DNA from: Propionimicrobium sp963511305
GTDB lineage: Bacteria; Actinomycetota; Actinomycetes; Propionibacteriales; Propionibacteriaceae
Direction: 5' to 3'
Length of the DNA stretch: 64,000 nt
Assembly: GCA_963511305.1 (NCBI GenBank)
Contig: CAUPIJ010000002.1
Location: 61,994 to 125,993, forward strand
Part shown: positions 32,932 to 41,689 of the stretch, in pieces
How the letters are laid out: the number at the start of each line of letters is the position of its first letter
Numbering within the stretch: position 1 is the stretch's first letter
The notes under the pieces: model-generated
The model's database searches: none
The model's input: the letters and a program-made list of their open reading frames with translations, nothing else
What the model was told of the DNA's origin: nothing
Translations under genes and position numbers: made by a program

Positions 32932-34634
32932 GTGGTGATGCGTTGCGCGGTATAGGAGTTGGTGTCGCAAGTATTGTCGGGCAGGTTAGGAGGTTCGATA
33001 GCCAAATACTTGTACCTGATGATGAAAAGGTGCCGTGTGGCTCTGCTGAGGTCGAGAAAGCTTTAGAGTTTGTCAGGTTTTGCCTTGAGAGAGTTCGTGA
33101 AGAGCTAGAGGCCCAAGCGAATGCACAGGGTGATCAGGTTGTGGCTGATGTTGTCATAGCTAATGCGGAAATAGTGGCTGATCCTGAGTTGGCGAAACGT
33201 ATTGAAAATTTAGTTCGTGAGGGAAATGGCCCTGCAGGCGCTGTCAATAAAGCTTTTGCTGAGTGTGAAGAGCTTTTCGACAGCTTAGGGGGGTACATGG
33301 CTGAACGTAAATCTGATCTACGTTCTTTACGCGACCGCGTGCTCGCTAAAATTTTGGGTAAGCCTGACCCGGTAGTTGAGCTTGAGGAGCCAAGAATCCT
33401 TGTAGCAAAAGACCTCACGCCCGCAGACACTGTCTCTTTAGATTTGTCAAATGTTTTGGCTGTCGTGACTCAGGAAGGCGGTTCTACGTCTCACACAGCA
33501 ATAATTGCTCGGCAAAATGGAATTCCTTGCGTGGTTGGTGTTGCTTCTGCCGATAAGTTAACCGATGGCGCCTTAGTTGCGGTAGAAAGTGCTAAAGGAC
33601 TAGTTACGTTGGCTCCGGACGAAAAGCTTGTTGAGCATATCCGACGTGAAAAACAGTTCAGGCGATCGCTCGCATCGGATAGAAGACTTGGTGCTACGAA
33701 AGATGGTAGGCGCGTGGAGCTGCTTGCCAATATTGGTGGTAAAAAAGACGCCAATCGAGCTGTGGAGCTTGGAGCTGAAGGTGTTGGCTTATTTAGAACA
33801 GAATTCTTGTTCTTGGGTGCTGATTTAGAGCCAACTGTTTCAGAACAAGAGGCGGCTTATTCTGCTGTTTTTGAAAGATTTAGAGGCAAAAAAGTCGTTT
33901 TGAGGACATTAGATGCGGGCTCTGATAAACCGCTGTCGTTTGCTAACAATACTGACGAACCCAATCCTGCTTTAGGTGTTCGTGGGTACAGATTAGCCAA
34001 AAGTAATCAAGAATTGTTGCTTAATCAATTAGTGGCGGTAAATCAGGCAGCAGCTAGGAATCCTGAAACAGATGTTTGGGTTATGGCGCCGATGGTCTCA
34101 ACTGAAAAAGAATCTGCTGATTTCGCTCGCTTGGTTAGAAACCTAGAAAGTGACATAAAAGTGGGTGTCATGGTGGAGGTGCCTTCGGCGGCGCTTTGTG
34201 CATATAGCATTCTTTCTACAGTTGATTTCGTTTCTCTAGGGACGAATGATCTTGCCCAGTATGTTATGGCGAGTGATCGTCAGTTGGCCTCACTCGCCGA
34301 CCTGCTGAGTCCATGGCAGCCGGCGGTGTTGCAGTTAGTTTCAAAGACCGTTTTAGCGGCAAAAGCTGCTGGCAAGCCCGTTGGAGTCTGCGGTGAGGCG
34401 GCTTCCGATCCCTTGCTTGCACTTTTCCTGGTGGGTCTTGGTGCTTCCAGCTTGTCTATGTCGGCGGCTTCAATCGCAGAAGTGCGCTTTGCTCTTCGAA
34501 ACATGACTAAAAGTGAGTGCGCTGACTTGGCCCATTCGGTGCTCTTGGCTGGTAATGCAAATGAAGCTAGGGCTTGTGCATTGGAGATGACGAGCCCGGA
34601 AGCCTTGAAAGTGTTGGGTCTGAACTCAAAGTAG
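32928..34634 (+). CDS. ptsI: PTS enzyme I (phosphoenolpyruvate-protein phosphotransferase)
   Basis: A 568-residue cytoplasmic enzyme that phosphorylates HPr with phosphoenolpyruvate. The phospho-histidine domain has H189 in GGSTSHTAIIARQNG, as in E. coli. The PEP-binding barrel has GVGLFRTEFLF, LRTLDAGSDKPL, SLGTNDLAQY and the catalytic Cys in VGVCGEAASDP. It is coupled to ptsH by ATGA overlap. The base composition is more AT-rich than core genes, in line with horizontal acquisition of the whole locus. Confidence 0.95.
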   Translation: MSGDALRGIGVGVASIVGQVRRFDSQILVPDDEKVPCGSAEVEKALEFVRFCLERVREELEAQANAQGDQVVADVVIANAEIVADPELAKRIENLVREGNGPAGAVNKAFAECEELFDSLGGYMAERKSDLRSLRDRVLAKILGKPDPVVELEEPRILVAKDLTPADTVSLDLSNVLAVVTQEGGSTSHTAIIARQNGIPCVVGVASADKLTDGALVAVESAKGLVTLAPDEKLVEHIRREKQFRRSLASDRRLGATKDGRRVELLANIGGKKDANRAVELGAEGVGLFRTEFLFLGADLEPTVSEQEAAYSAVFERFRGKKVVLRTLDAGSDKPLSFANNTDEPNPALGVRGYRLAKSNQELLLNQLVAVNQAAARNPETDVWVMAPMVSTEKESADFARLVRNLESDIKVGVMVEVPSAALCAYSILSTVDFVSLGTNDLAQYVMASDRQLASLADLLSPWQPAVLQLVSKTVLAAKAAGKPVGVCGEAASDPLLALFLVGLGASSLSMSAASIAEVRFALRNMTKSECADLAHSVLLAGNANEARACALEMTSPEALKVLGLNSK

Positions 34635-34644
34635 GAAAAAGTTC

Positions 34645-34673
34645 TAGACACAGTCCTACCTCGGTGTTATCAT
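34645..34673 (+). promoter_or_regulatory. Promoter of the aldolase-PTS operon
   Basis: TAGACA and TATCAT, each one mismatch from the sigma-70 consensus, are separated by exactly 17 nt. The TGAAA-N4-TTTCA operator begins 18 nt after the -10, where a bound repressor would block elongation. Confidence 0.6.
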
Positions 34674-34690
34674 GAAATTAATATCACAAG

Positions 34691-34704
34691 TGAAAGAAAT
34701 TTCA
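34691..34704. promoter_or_regulatory. Candidate SorC operator before the aldolase gene
   Basis: TGAAAGAAATTTCA, extended to GTGAAA/TTTCAC, is a palindrome of the same TGAAA-N4-TTTCA form as at 32603. It sits between the promoter and the AAGGAGAGAG ribosome-binding site. Confidence 0.55.
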
Positions 34705-34718
34705 CTCAAAGGAGAGAG

Positions 34719-35588
34719 ATGTTAGTAAATTTCAATGAAATGCTTGCTGATGCGCAAGCAAAGCACTACGGAATTGGTTGTATTAATACTCCCAATAGAA
34801 CATACTTGCGAGCTTTGATTGATGCTGCAGAGGAGGTGAACATTCCTCTAATTATTGACCACGCAGAGGTTCATGATCCTCTTATTCCTTTGGAAGATGT
34901 CGCAAAAGATATGGTCGAGTATGCAGAGAAGGCTAAAGTCCCCGTAGCGGTACATGTGGACCATGGTGAAAGCATGGGATTCATCATGCGTGGTGTAAAT
35001 AATGGCTTTACTTCGGTGATGTACGACTGCTCGAAGTTGCCGTTTGAAGAGAATGTCAGGCGAGTAAAAGAGTTCGTCGAGATGGTTCGTCCTGCAGGAA
35101 TTAGTGTAGAAGCAGAGCTCGGCGAGATGCCGTCAACTCTTGAAGATACACATGGAGGAGCAAACGACACTAAGCCTGGTTTCACTGACCCGCAGAAAGC
35201 AGCGGAATTTATCGAACGCACTGGAGTTGATGCGTTGGCGGTGACTTTTGGTACTTCGCACGGTATTTACACCGAGACGCCGAAGCTTGACTTCGAGCAT
35301 TTGAAAGAGCTCAGGAAAGCTACAGGGGATACGCCCTTAGTTATGCATGGAAGTTCTGGTGTCCCGTTGCCTGACATTCAAAAAGCAATTCAAATGGGTA
35401 TTAGTAAAGTAAATTATTACTCTTATCTCGCAGTTGATTCATCTGAGTTCGCGTTGCAAACACTAAGCGACGATAAGTCTACGGGTCACGCTACCTTTTA
35501 TCATGAATTAGTAGAAAAAGTTTATGAACATACTAAGGAAGAGGCAAAGAAGCTATATCGAATTTTCTTGAATGGAAATGAACTTTAG
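34719..35588 (+). CDS. Class II ketose-bisphosphate aldolase family protein
   Basis: A 289-residue zinc-dependent aldolase. The zinc/active-site motifs VHVDHGES (about 79-86), SVEAELGEMPS, FGTSHGIY and VMHGSSGVP are intact. The sequence groups with FbaA/GatY/KbaY/IolJ-type enzymes that cleave ketose phosphates to dihydroxyacetone phosphate and an aldehyde. The exact substrate cannot be assigned. AAGGAGAGAG precedes the ATG. It overlaps the PTS IIA gene, so it probably acts on the product of this PTS, directly or after isomerisation. Confidence 0.88.
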   Translation: MLVNFNEMLADAQAKHYGIGCINTPNRTYLRALIDAAEEVNIPLIIDHAEVHDPLIPLEDVAKDMVEYAEKAKVPVAVHVDHGESMGFIMRGVNNGFTSVMYDCSKLPFEENVRRVKEFVEMVRPAGISVEAELGEMPSTLEDTHGGANDTKPGFTDPQKAAEFIERTGVDALAVTFGTSHGIYTETPKLDFEHLKELRKATGDTPLVMHGSSGVPLPDIQKAIQMGISKVNYYSYLAVDSSEFALQTLSDDKSTGHATFYHELVEKVYEHTKEEAKKLYRIFLNGNEL

Positions 35589-36051
35589 TATGTCGGAGTT
35601 GGATAATCTTTTAAATCCCAACTTGGTGAAGTTGAACATAGACCCGCCTAAAAATTTTAATTCCCTTTTGTGTTTGATAGCCGATTGCTTGGCTTCTGAG
35701 GGCATGTTGGTTGATAGGAGCAAATATATCGCTGATGTGTTGGTCCGTGAGGCAGAAGGGTCTACTTATATGGGAAGAGGAATTGGTATTCCTCATGCCA
35801 AAACTTCGGGAGTAAAGCAGGCTGCTATCTGCATGCTACGTTTTAAGATCCCGATGGTCTATGAATCGAACGGTGATAGTGGGCCTGTGGATAAGATTTT
35901 TGCTATTAGTGTGCCGGAAAATGCTGGTCGACAGCATTTAGAAATTTTGGCAAGTCTAGCAAGGCTTCTTGTAGATGATGATGTTCTATATCAGCTTTCT
36001 GATGCGAAAACTTCTGAAGAATATCTATCGATAATAAATAAACAGTTGTGA
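35572..36051 (+). CDS. PTS IIA subunit, fructose/mannitol family
   Basis: About 159 residues of the fructose-type IIA fold. The phospho-histidine is H75 in GRGIGIPHAK and the C-terminal LEILASLARLLVDDDV helix is typical. It accepts phosphate from HPr. The start is uncertain: ATG at 35572 or 35578 overlaps the aldolase end, and ATG 35590 lies just after its stop. No strong Shine-Dalgarno is seen, so translation is probably coupled. Confidence 0.88.
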   Translation: MEMNFSMSELDNLLNPNLVKLNIDPPKNFNSLLCLIADCLASEGMLVDRSKYIADVLVREAEGSTYMGRGIGIPHAKTSGVKQAAICMLRFKIPMVYESNGDSGPVDKIFAISVPENAGRQHLEILASLARLLVDDDVLYQLSDAKTSEEYLSIINKQL

Positions 36052-36061
36052 GGCGAAAACA

Positions 36062-36388
36062 ATGGTACGTGTAATAGGAGTGACTTCGTGCGCTACTGGT
36101 ATCGCTCATTCTTATATGGCAGCTGAAGCTATAGAAAAACTGTGTAAAAAACAGGGTATTTCTGTAAAGATTGAGATTCAAGGCGCTCTCGGAATAGAGA
36201 ATGAACTTTCGAGCAGAGATATCGCGAATGCGAATTTAATTATATTTGCTAATGATGTCGCGATAAATAGGTTCGAGAGGTTTAACGGATCTGAAGAGAA
36301 AATTGTCAACGTGTCTCCGCATTCTGTCATTCAGAAGCCTGAATGTTTAATGGATGTCATGCGTGAACGTGGCCTTTTGGAAGGGTGA
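36062..36388 (+). CDS. PTS IIB subunit, fructose family
   Basis: A 108-residue IIB protein with phospho-cysteine C10 in TSCATGIAHSYMAAEA, the fructose-family CPTGIAHT loop with small changes (Ala for Pro, Ser for Thr). It transfers phosphate from IIA to the incoming sugar. Encoded separately from IIA and IIC, unlike the fused FruA of many bacteria. The stop overlaps the IIC start by 4 nt. Confidence 0.9.
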   Translation: MVRVIGVTSCATGIAHSYMAAEAIEKLCKKQGISVKIEIQGALGIENELSSRDIANANLIIFANDVAINRFERFNGSEEKIVNVSPHSVIQKPECLMDVMRERGLLEG

Positions 36389-37449
36389 AAATTATGTCTT
36401 GGCGTGATGAAGGGAAAAAGCTTACTGGAGCTTTACTGACCGGCGTTTCCTATATGATTCCGTTTGTTGTCGCTGGCGGTATTCTAATTGCGATAGGTTT
36501 TGGATTTGGCGGCATATTTGTGGGTGACGGCTCGGGGTTCTGGACCGATGTGTTTGGTATTGGCAAAGTCGCAATGGGCCTGATGACTGCTGTGTTGGGC
36601 GGATACATTGCGTATGGAATAGCTGATAAACCTGCGCTGGCCGCAGGGTTCGTTGCAGGATCTATTGCTGCCACCCAAGGGTCTGGATTTATTGGTGCTA
36701 TATTGGGTGGAATTGCTGCTGGTTATCTTTGCAAATTGCTCAAGAAAATTAAACTTCCAATCGCGCTGCGTTCACTGCTTCCAGTGTTAATTATCCCTGT
36801 GGTCTCAGTTTTTATAATTGGATTAGTGATGCAGTACGTGGTGGGCACTCCTGTTTCTTGGCTCAACCACTCGTTGCAAAATGCACTCTCGGGCATGAGC
36901 GGTGGGGCAGCAGTCTTGCTTGGTATTGTGCAGGGCGCAATGCTTGCTTCTGACATGGGTGGTCCCATTAATAAGGCTGCATACGCTTTTGCTTTAGCAG
37001 CTACTGAAAGTGGTAACTGGGCTCCGATGGCTGCGAATTTCATTGCTTCTATGTCTCCACCGTTGGGTATTGCCTTGGCGATGATGATTATGCCTAAAAA
37101 ATTCACTAAATCAGAAAGAGGATCCATGGGTGGTTTGCTCGTTGGTGGCTTCGGGATGATTACTGAATTTGCAATTCCTTTTGCTGCTAGCAAACCGTTC
37201 AGAGTTATTCCTTCACTTATGGTTGGTAGCGCAGTAGGTGCCGCATTGTCATATCTCGCTGGGCTAACTATGCAGGCTCCGCATGGCGGTTTGTTTGTGA
37301 TCTTGCTATGTAACAAACCTGTGATCTTCTTGATGATACTGCTATTAGCGGGCTTGGTTACTGCGGGAATGCTTTTGCTGTTAAAGCAAAAGCCGACCGA
37401 TGAAGAGTTGCAAGAAGACTCGGAACTAACGAATATTGCTGAAATGTAA
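36385..37449 (+). CDS. PTS IIC subunit, fructose family
   Basis: A 354-residue permease with about eight to ten membrane helices. Typical IIC-Fru segments are LLTGVSYMIPFVVAGGILIAIG near the N-terminus, GGPINKAAYAFA, and GLITEFAIPFAA-like GGFGMITEFAIPFA. The substrate may be fructose or another ketose or polyol, and sequence alone cannot decide. It ends 28 nt before the cupin gene, in the same operon. Confidence 0.9.
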   Translation: MKIMSWRDEGKKLTGALLTGVSYMIPFVVAGGILIAIGFGFGGIFVGDGSGFWTDVFGIGKVAMGLMTAVLGGYIAYGIADKPALAAGFVAGSIAATQGSGFIGAILGGIAAGYLCKLLKKIKLPIALRSLLPVLIIPVVSVFIIGLVMQYVVGTPVSWLNHSLQNALSGMSGGAAVLLGIVQGAMLASDMGGPINKAAYAFALAATESGNWAPMAANFIASMSPPLGIALAMMIMPKKFTKSERGSMGGLLVGGFGMITEFAIPFAASKPFRVIPSLMVGSAVGAALSYLAGLTMQAPHGGLFVILLCNKPVIFLMILLLAGLVTAGMLLLLKQKPTDEELQEDSELTNIAEM

Positions 37450-37477
37450 TTTAATTAATTAAGGAAGGTGCATAGAA

Positions 37478-38398
37478 GTGCCAAAATTTGTAGATGTTCT
37501 CGAACGTTTCCCATTTGAACCTGAAGACAAGAAAATTACTTTAATTCGTAAAGCTGATTATTTGCATCACATTTATCCACCGAATAACGCTTTTACAAGC
37601 GATAATAATTATCTTATTGTCTCGACTGATACAATGTTGCTTGGGATTTATGAACTTGCCCCAGGTGCCTCTTTCGAACCAATCGACATTCACCCTGGTG
37701 ATGAAATGTATTACATTCTCGAGGGTCCTGTGGTGCAAAAAAGCAATTATGGTCAATATGTTGAAATGCAAACTGGAGATGGTTTGCTGATCCCTCAAGA
37801 GACTTGGCATCAAGGAAATAATTTTTCCGATCATAAGGCTAGAATATTGTTCTTCATAGCTCCGAAAGCTTGGGGCGAAGATGTCCCACCTAAGGTTTTT
37901 CCTGTAGCGGATGACACAAAGACATTTAAAGGTCGAAAGAATTCTGAAATTCCAGATGTTTCGGGTCGAACTGGCATTACTCGTATGCCTACAACGGATG
38001 ATCTTGGCAAATGGCCGGTGGATGGCCCGACTGCTCGCCAAAAGCCGTCGAATATTTACCATATTTCTGATAAAAATAAGCTTGTGACGATTATGGGAAA
38101 TGATAGCCCGACTCTCATGAAGTTTACTGTTAGTACCGATTATGGACATATGGGTGAGATTATTATCCCTGTCGGTGGCGGAAAAGGCCCTAGATGTTCT
38201 GAACCCATGTCGCATGATGGGGATACAGCACTTTATTGTTTAACCGGTCCTATAACTATTAATTTCCCTGATAGGCTCGAATGCTTTATTGTTGAACCGG
38301 AAGAGTCAATATTTATTCCAAAGGGCGAGAAGTATCAATTAGTTAATTTTGAAGGTTATCCGGTTAAAGCTGTGTTTGCCATTGCTCCAAATTTGTAA
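37478..38398 (+). CDS. Two-domain cupin, putative sugar isomerase/epimerase or binding protein
   Basis: A 306-residue protein with two beta-barrel cupin halves. The first (about 55-130) has IHPGDEMYYILEG and LIPQETWHQG, with metal-ligand-like His and Glu. The second (about 215-300) has GGKGPRCSEPMSHDGDTALYCLTG and IFIPKGEKYQLVN. No signal peptide is present. It starts at GTG behind AAGGAAGG. As the last gene of the PTS/aldolase operon it may interconvert the imported sugar phosphate before cleavage. The reaction is unknown. Confidence 0.75.
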   Translation: MPKFVDVLERFPFEPEDKKITLIRKADYLHHIYPPNNAFTSDNNYLIVSTDTMLLGIYELAPGASFEPIDIHPGDEMYYILEGPVVQKSNYGQYVEMQTGDGLLIPQETWHQGNNFSDHKARILFFIAPKAWGEDVPPKVFPVADDTKTFKGRKNSEIPDVSGRTGITRMPTTDDLGKWPVDGPTARQKPSNIYHISDKNKLVTIMGNDSPTLMKFTVSTDYGHMGEIIIPVGGGKGPRCSEPMSHDGDTALYCLTGPITINFPDRLECFIVEPEESIFIPKGEKYQLVNFEGYPVKAVFAIAPNL

Positions 38399-38416
38399 TC
38401 TTGTCATGGTTTGATT

Positions 38417-38466
38417 AATGTTTTTGGGGTAGTCACTTTAATGGCTACCCCAAAAACATTTCTTTA
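38417..38466 (+). terminator. Terminator of the sugar operon
   Basis: A 16-bp perfect stem (AATGTTTTTGGGGTAG / CTACCCCAAAAACATT) with a 12-nt loop, followed by TTCTTTATTT. It marks the end of the second AT-rich island. Confidence 0.93.
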
Positions 38467-38549
38467 TTTATCTTATTTTAGTTTTCAAATAGTTATTTAT
38501 TGCAACACCTATTTTGCTTTTGAGTTACTGTTGCCGATAAAATTTAACT

Positions 38550-40391
38550 ATGTGTGGAATCATCGGATACGTCGGCTCGAAGTCGGCTCAAAAAGTAGTA
38601 ATCGAGGGTCTTCGTAGGCTGGAATATCGCGGATACGATTCTGCGGGAATCGCGCTGGTCGGGGCTGACGGCATGCACACTTCTAAGAAGGCCGGCAAGC
38701 TCTCCAACCTAGAAAACGAACTCGCGCTGCATGAGCTTCCCGAAGCCACCACAGGCATCGGGCACACCAGGTGGGCGACGCACGGCGGTCCCACCGACGC
38801 CAACGCTCATCCGCACGTCAGCGCCAATGGCCGCGTCGCGCTGGTACACAACGGAATCGTGGAGAACTTCGCCCAGTTGCGCGACGAGCTGATCGCGGCT
38901 GGCGTTGAATTCAGCTCCGAGACCGACACCGAGGTCGTCGCTCAGCTGCTGGGGCTGGAGGTCGAGAAGGCAGACTTGTGCGAGGCGATGCGCGCTGTGG
39001 TGGCCAGGCTGGAGGGCACTTTCACGCTGGTGGCCGTCGATAGCACCGACCCGGATCACGTGGTCGCGGCCCGCAGGAATTCGCCGCTAGTGGTTGGCGT
39101 TGGCCAGGGCGAGAACTTCGTCGCCTCCGATGTCGCCGCCTTCATCGAGCACACCCGCGAGGCCATCGAGCTAGGCCAAGACCAGATTGTGCGGATCAGC
39201 TCTGCTGGCATCGAGGCCATCAACTTCGACGGCACCCCAGCTCAGACCCGTAGCTATCACATCGACTGGGACGCTTCGGCGGCTGAGAAGGATGGCTACG
39301 ACTGGTTCATGCGTAAAGAGATTTTCGAGCAGCCGAGGGCCGTCGCCGACACTCTGCTGGGGCGCTACTCCGAAAAGGGCGAGCTAGTTCTAGATGAGAT
39401 GAGCATTCGCCCGGAGGAGCTGCGCCGAATCAACAAGATCGTCATCGTTGCTTGTGGCACGGCCTACTACGCGGGCATGGTGGCCAAGTACGCCATCGAG
39501 CACTGGACCCGCGTGCCGTGCGAGGTCGAGCTGGCCAGCGAGTTCCGCTACCGCGATCCGATCGTCGACCCGATGACGCTGTGCGTGACCATTAGCCAGT
39601 CTGGTGAGACCGCCGACACCCTGATGGCCATCCGCCACGCCCGTGAGCAGCACTGCAAGGTGATCGCGATCTGCAACACCAACGGCGCCACGATCCCGCG
39701 CGAGTCCGACGCCGTGATCTACACCCACGCCGGTCCGGAGATCGGCGTGGCATCGACGAAGGGCTTCCTGACCCAGCTCGCTGCCTGCTACCTGCTCGGC
39801 CTCTACCTGGCTCAGGTACGTGGCATGAAGTATGGCGACGAGATCAAGACGATCATGGCTGAGCTGGAGAGCACCCCGAAGTTGATACAGCGGGTGCTGG
39901 ACAAGGCGGAAGAGGTCTACGACCTGGCGAAGGAGGTCGTCGGCCAGAACGACTTCATTTTCCTCGGTCGTCACGTCGGCTATCCCGTCGCCCTGGAGGG
40001 CGCGCTTAAGCTCAAGGAGATCGCCTATCAGCATGCCGAGGGCTTCGCTGCAGGCGAGCTCAAGCACGGCCCGATCGCCATCATCGAGCCGGGCATGCCG
40101 GTCTTCGTGATCGTCCCGCCCAAGGGCCGTGACCAGCTGCACGATAAGGTCGTGTCCAATATCCAGGAGGTGAGGGCCAGGGGAGCACGCACTATAGTGT
40201 TGACAGAGGAGGGCGACGACTCGGTCGTGCCCTTCGCCGACAAGGTGATTTGGCTGCCGCACGTTTCGACGCTGCTGCAGCCGCTGGTTTCGGTGGTTCC
40301 GTTGCAGCTCTTTGCCTGTGAGCTGGCCACGCTGCTCGGCAACGATGTCGATCAGCCGCGAAACCTGGCTAAATCAGTAACAGTGGAGTGA
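38550..40391 (+). CDS. glmS: Glutamine-fructose-6-phosphate aminotransferase
   Basis: A 613-residue enzyme making glucosamine-6-phosphate, the first committed step towards UDP-GlcNAc. The N-terminal amidotransferase nucleophile is the Cys after Met1 (MCGIIGYVG). Two SIS isomerase domains (CGTAYYAGMVAKY, SQSGETADTL, STKGFLTQLA) and the C-terminal NLAKSVTVE are intact. There is no Shine-Dalgarno. TAAAAT ends 6 nt before the ATG, suggesting leaderless mRNA. No glmS ribozyme is visible. It works with glmM at 28.9 kb. Confidence 0.97.
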   Translation: MCGIIGYVGSKSAQKVVIEGLRRLEYRGYDSAGIALVGADGMHTSKKAGKLSNLENELALHELPEATTGIGHTRWATHGGPTDANAHPHVSANGRVALVHNGIVENFAQLRDELIAAGVEFSSETDTEVVAQLLGLEVEKADLCEAMRAVVARLEGTFTLVAVDSTDPDHVVAARRNSPLVVGVGQGENFVASDVAAFIEHTREAIELGQDQIVRISSAGIEAINFDGTPAQTRSYHIDWDASAAEKDGYDWFMRKEIFEQPRAVADTLLGRYSEKGELVLDEMSIRPEELRRINKIVIVACGTAYYAGMVAKYAIEHWTRVPCEVELASEFRYRDPIVDPMTLCVTISQSGETADTLMAIRHAREQHCKVIAICNTNGATIPRESDAVIYTHAGPEIGVASTKGFLTQLAACYLLGLYLAQVRGMKYGDEIKTIMAELESTPKLIQRVLDKAEEVYDLAKEVVGQNDFIFLGRHVGYPVALEGALKLKEIAYQHAEGFAAGELKHGPIAIIEPGMPVFVIVPPKGRDQLHDKVVSNIQEVRARGARTIVLTEEGDDSVVPFADKVIWLPHVSTLLQPLVSVVPLQLFACELATLLGNDVDQPRNLAKSVTVE

Positions 40392-40397
40392 TGAGAG

Positions 40398-40775
40398 ATG
40401 ACCAGGATCGTTGGTATCGGTGTTGACATCTGTCAGGTCGATCGGATGAGCGCCGCGCTGCGCAGGCATCCCGGCTTGGCGAATAAGCTCTTTACGCCGA
40501 AGGAACTGGTTAATGAATCGGGCGAGCGGCTCTCCGACGAGTCTTTGGCGGCAAGATTCGCCGCTAAGGAGGCCCTGGTAAAGGCACTCGGTGGGCCGGG
40601 CGGCCTGCGCTGGCACGACTGCGAGGTGCTCAGCGACGAGTCTGGCAAGACGCACCTGGTGCTGAGCGGGACTGTTGCGGCGGCAGCCGAGGAGGCGGGC
40701 GTGTTGGACACGCATCTGTCGTTCTCGCACGACGCGGGTTTGGCAGTCGCCCAGGTGATCTGCGAGGGGCAGTGA
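40398..40775 (+). CDS. acpS: Holo-[acyl-carrier-protein] synthase
   Basis: A 125-residue phosphopantetheinyl transferase that activates acyl carrier protein. The Mg-binding GVDICQVDR and AARFAAKEALVKAL motifs are present. It starts 6 nt after glmS and its stop overlaps the next GTG start, so the three genes form an operon. Confidence 0.93.
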   Translation: MTRIVGIGVDICQVDRMSAALRRHPGLANKLFTPKELVNESGERLSDESLAARFAAKEALVKALGGPGGLRWHDCEVLSDESGKTHLVLSGTVAAAAEEAGVLDTHLSFSHDAGLAVAQVICEGQ

Positions 40776-41662
40776 GAAAGGTCGCCTCCGTCGACGGGAT
40801 CAGGGCGGCGCAGAACAGCTACCTAGATGCCCGTCCGGGTGCCAAGACCCAACGGTCGGATCTCATCCTGAAGGTGCCTGCAGGCCAGGTCGTGCAGCTG
40901 GAAAACCAGGACGTAGCCGAGCTTTGGCCGTACCCGGATCGCACTTCCGACAAGTATTCACGAGGGGTCTTGGGCGTCGACACCGGCTCAGAGGCTTATT
41001 ACGGAGCCGCGCTGCTGAATCTGGCCGGTGCCCTGAACTCGGGGGTCGGGATGGTGCGCTATGCCGGCCCGGTGCCCAGGCAGTTGCTGGTTAGCAAGTA
41101 TCCATCGGCAACTTTCGGCGAGGGCAGGGTGCAGGCCTGGCTGGTCGGGTCCGGCTGGGGAGCAGCAGACAATGCTCGGCTGGCTAGGCGAATTGCTGAT
41201 GGCGTACCGATGGTCGTCGACGCGGAGGCGATCGCTTCGATCGGAGATGCCAAGCTGCCGGAAAATAGTCTGCTCACCCCGCACGCCGGCGAGCTGGCCA
41301 GGGCGTTGGGCGTCGAGCGCGCCGAGGTAGAGGCAGACCCGATTGGTCACGCCAAGGCGGCCGCCCAAAAGTTCGGGGCAACGGTTCTGCTTAAGGGCGC
41401 CACGCAGTACGTCAGCGACGGCGAGAGCGTCGTGCTGGCGGTTCCCGGCTCGCCGTGGACCGCGCAGGCGGGTTCCGGCGACGTGCTGGCGGGCATCTGC
41501 GGCACGCTGCTCGCCGCGATGACCGAGCGCTATCCCACGATATTGATCGGCGCGCTGGCAGCCTCGATCCAGGCGATTGCGGCGAGCGCGAATCTCGGGC
41601 CTTTCCCACCGGATCGGGCGGCGAGCCAACTACCCGGCGTCATCGGCGGCCTGGCGGGCTGA
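40772..41662 (+). CDS. nnrD: ADP-dependent NAD(P)H-hydrate dehydratase, epimerase domain missing
   Basis: A 296-residue repair enzyme that restores damaged NAD(P)HX. The carbohydrate-kinase-like fold shows VLGVDTGSEAYYGAALL, LTPHAGELARAL and the AGSGDVLAG nucleotide motif. Actinobacterial homologues are usually fused NnrE-NnrD proteins of about 480 residues. Here about 50 residues precede the dehydratase domain, and the first 14 (MRKVASVDGIRAAQ) look like an NnrE start, as though the epimerase had been lost by internal deletion. It starts at GTG overlapping acpS. Confidence 0.88.
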   Translation: MRKVASVDGIRAAQNSYLDARPGAKTQRSDLILKVPAGQVVQLENQDVAELWPYPDRTSDKYSRGVLGVDTGSEAYYGAALLNLAGALNSGVGMVRYAGPVPRQLLVSKYPSATFGEGRVQAWLVGSGWGAADNARLARRIADGVPMVVDAEAIASIGDAKLPENSLLTPHAGELARALGVERAEVEADPIGHAKAAAQKFGATVLLKGATQYVSDGESVVLAVPGSPWTAQAGSGDVLAGICGTLLAAMTERYPTILIGALAASIQAIAASANLGPFPPDRAASQLPGVIGGLAG

Positions 41663-41689
41663 TCCGCGGCCTAGACGGTGACCGATCCG

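Noticed and set aside
38467..38549. Possible glmS ribozyme before glmS
   Set aside because: The spacer after the terminator is under 90 nt, AT-rich and lacks the conserved catalytic core; a leaderless start fits better.
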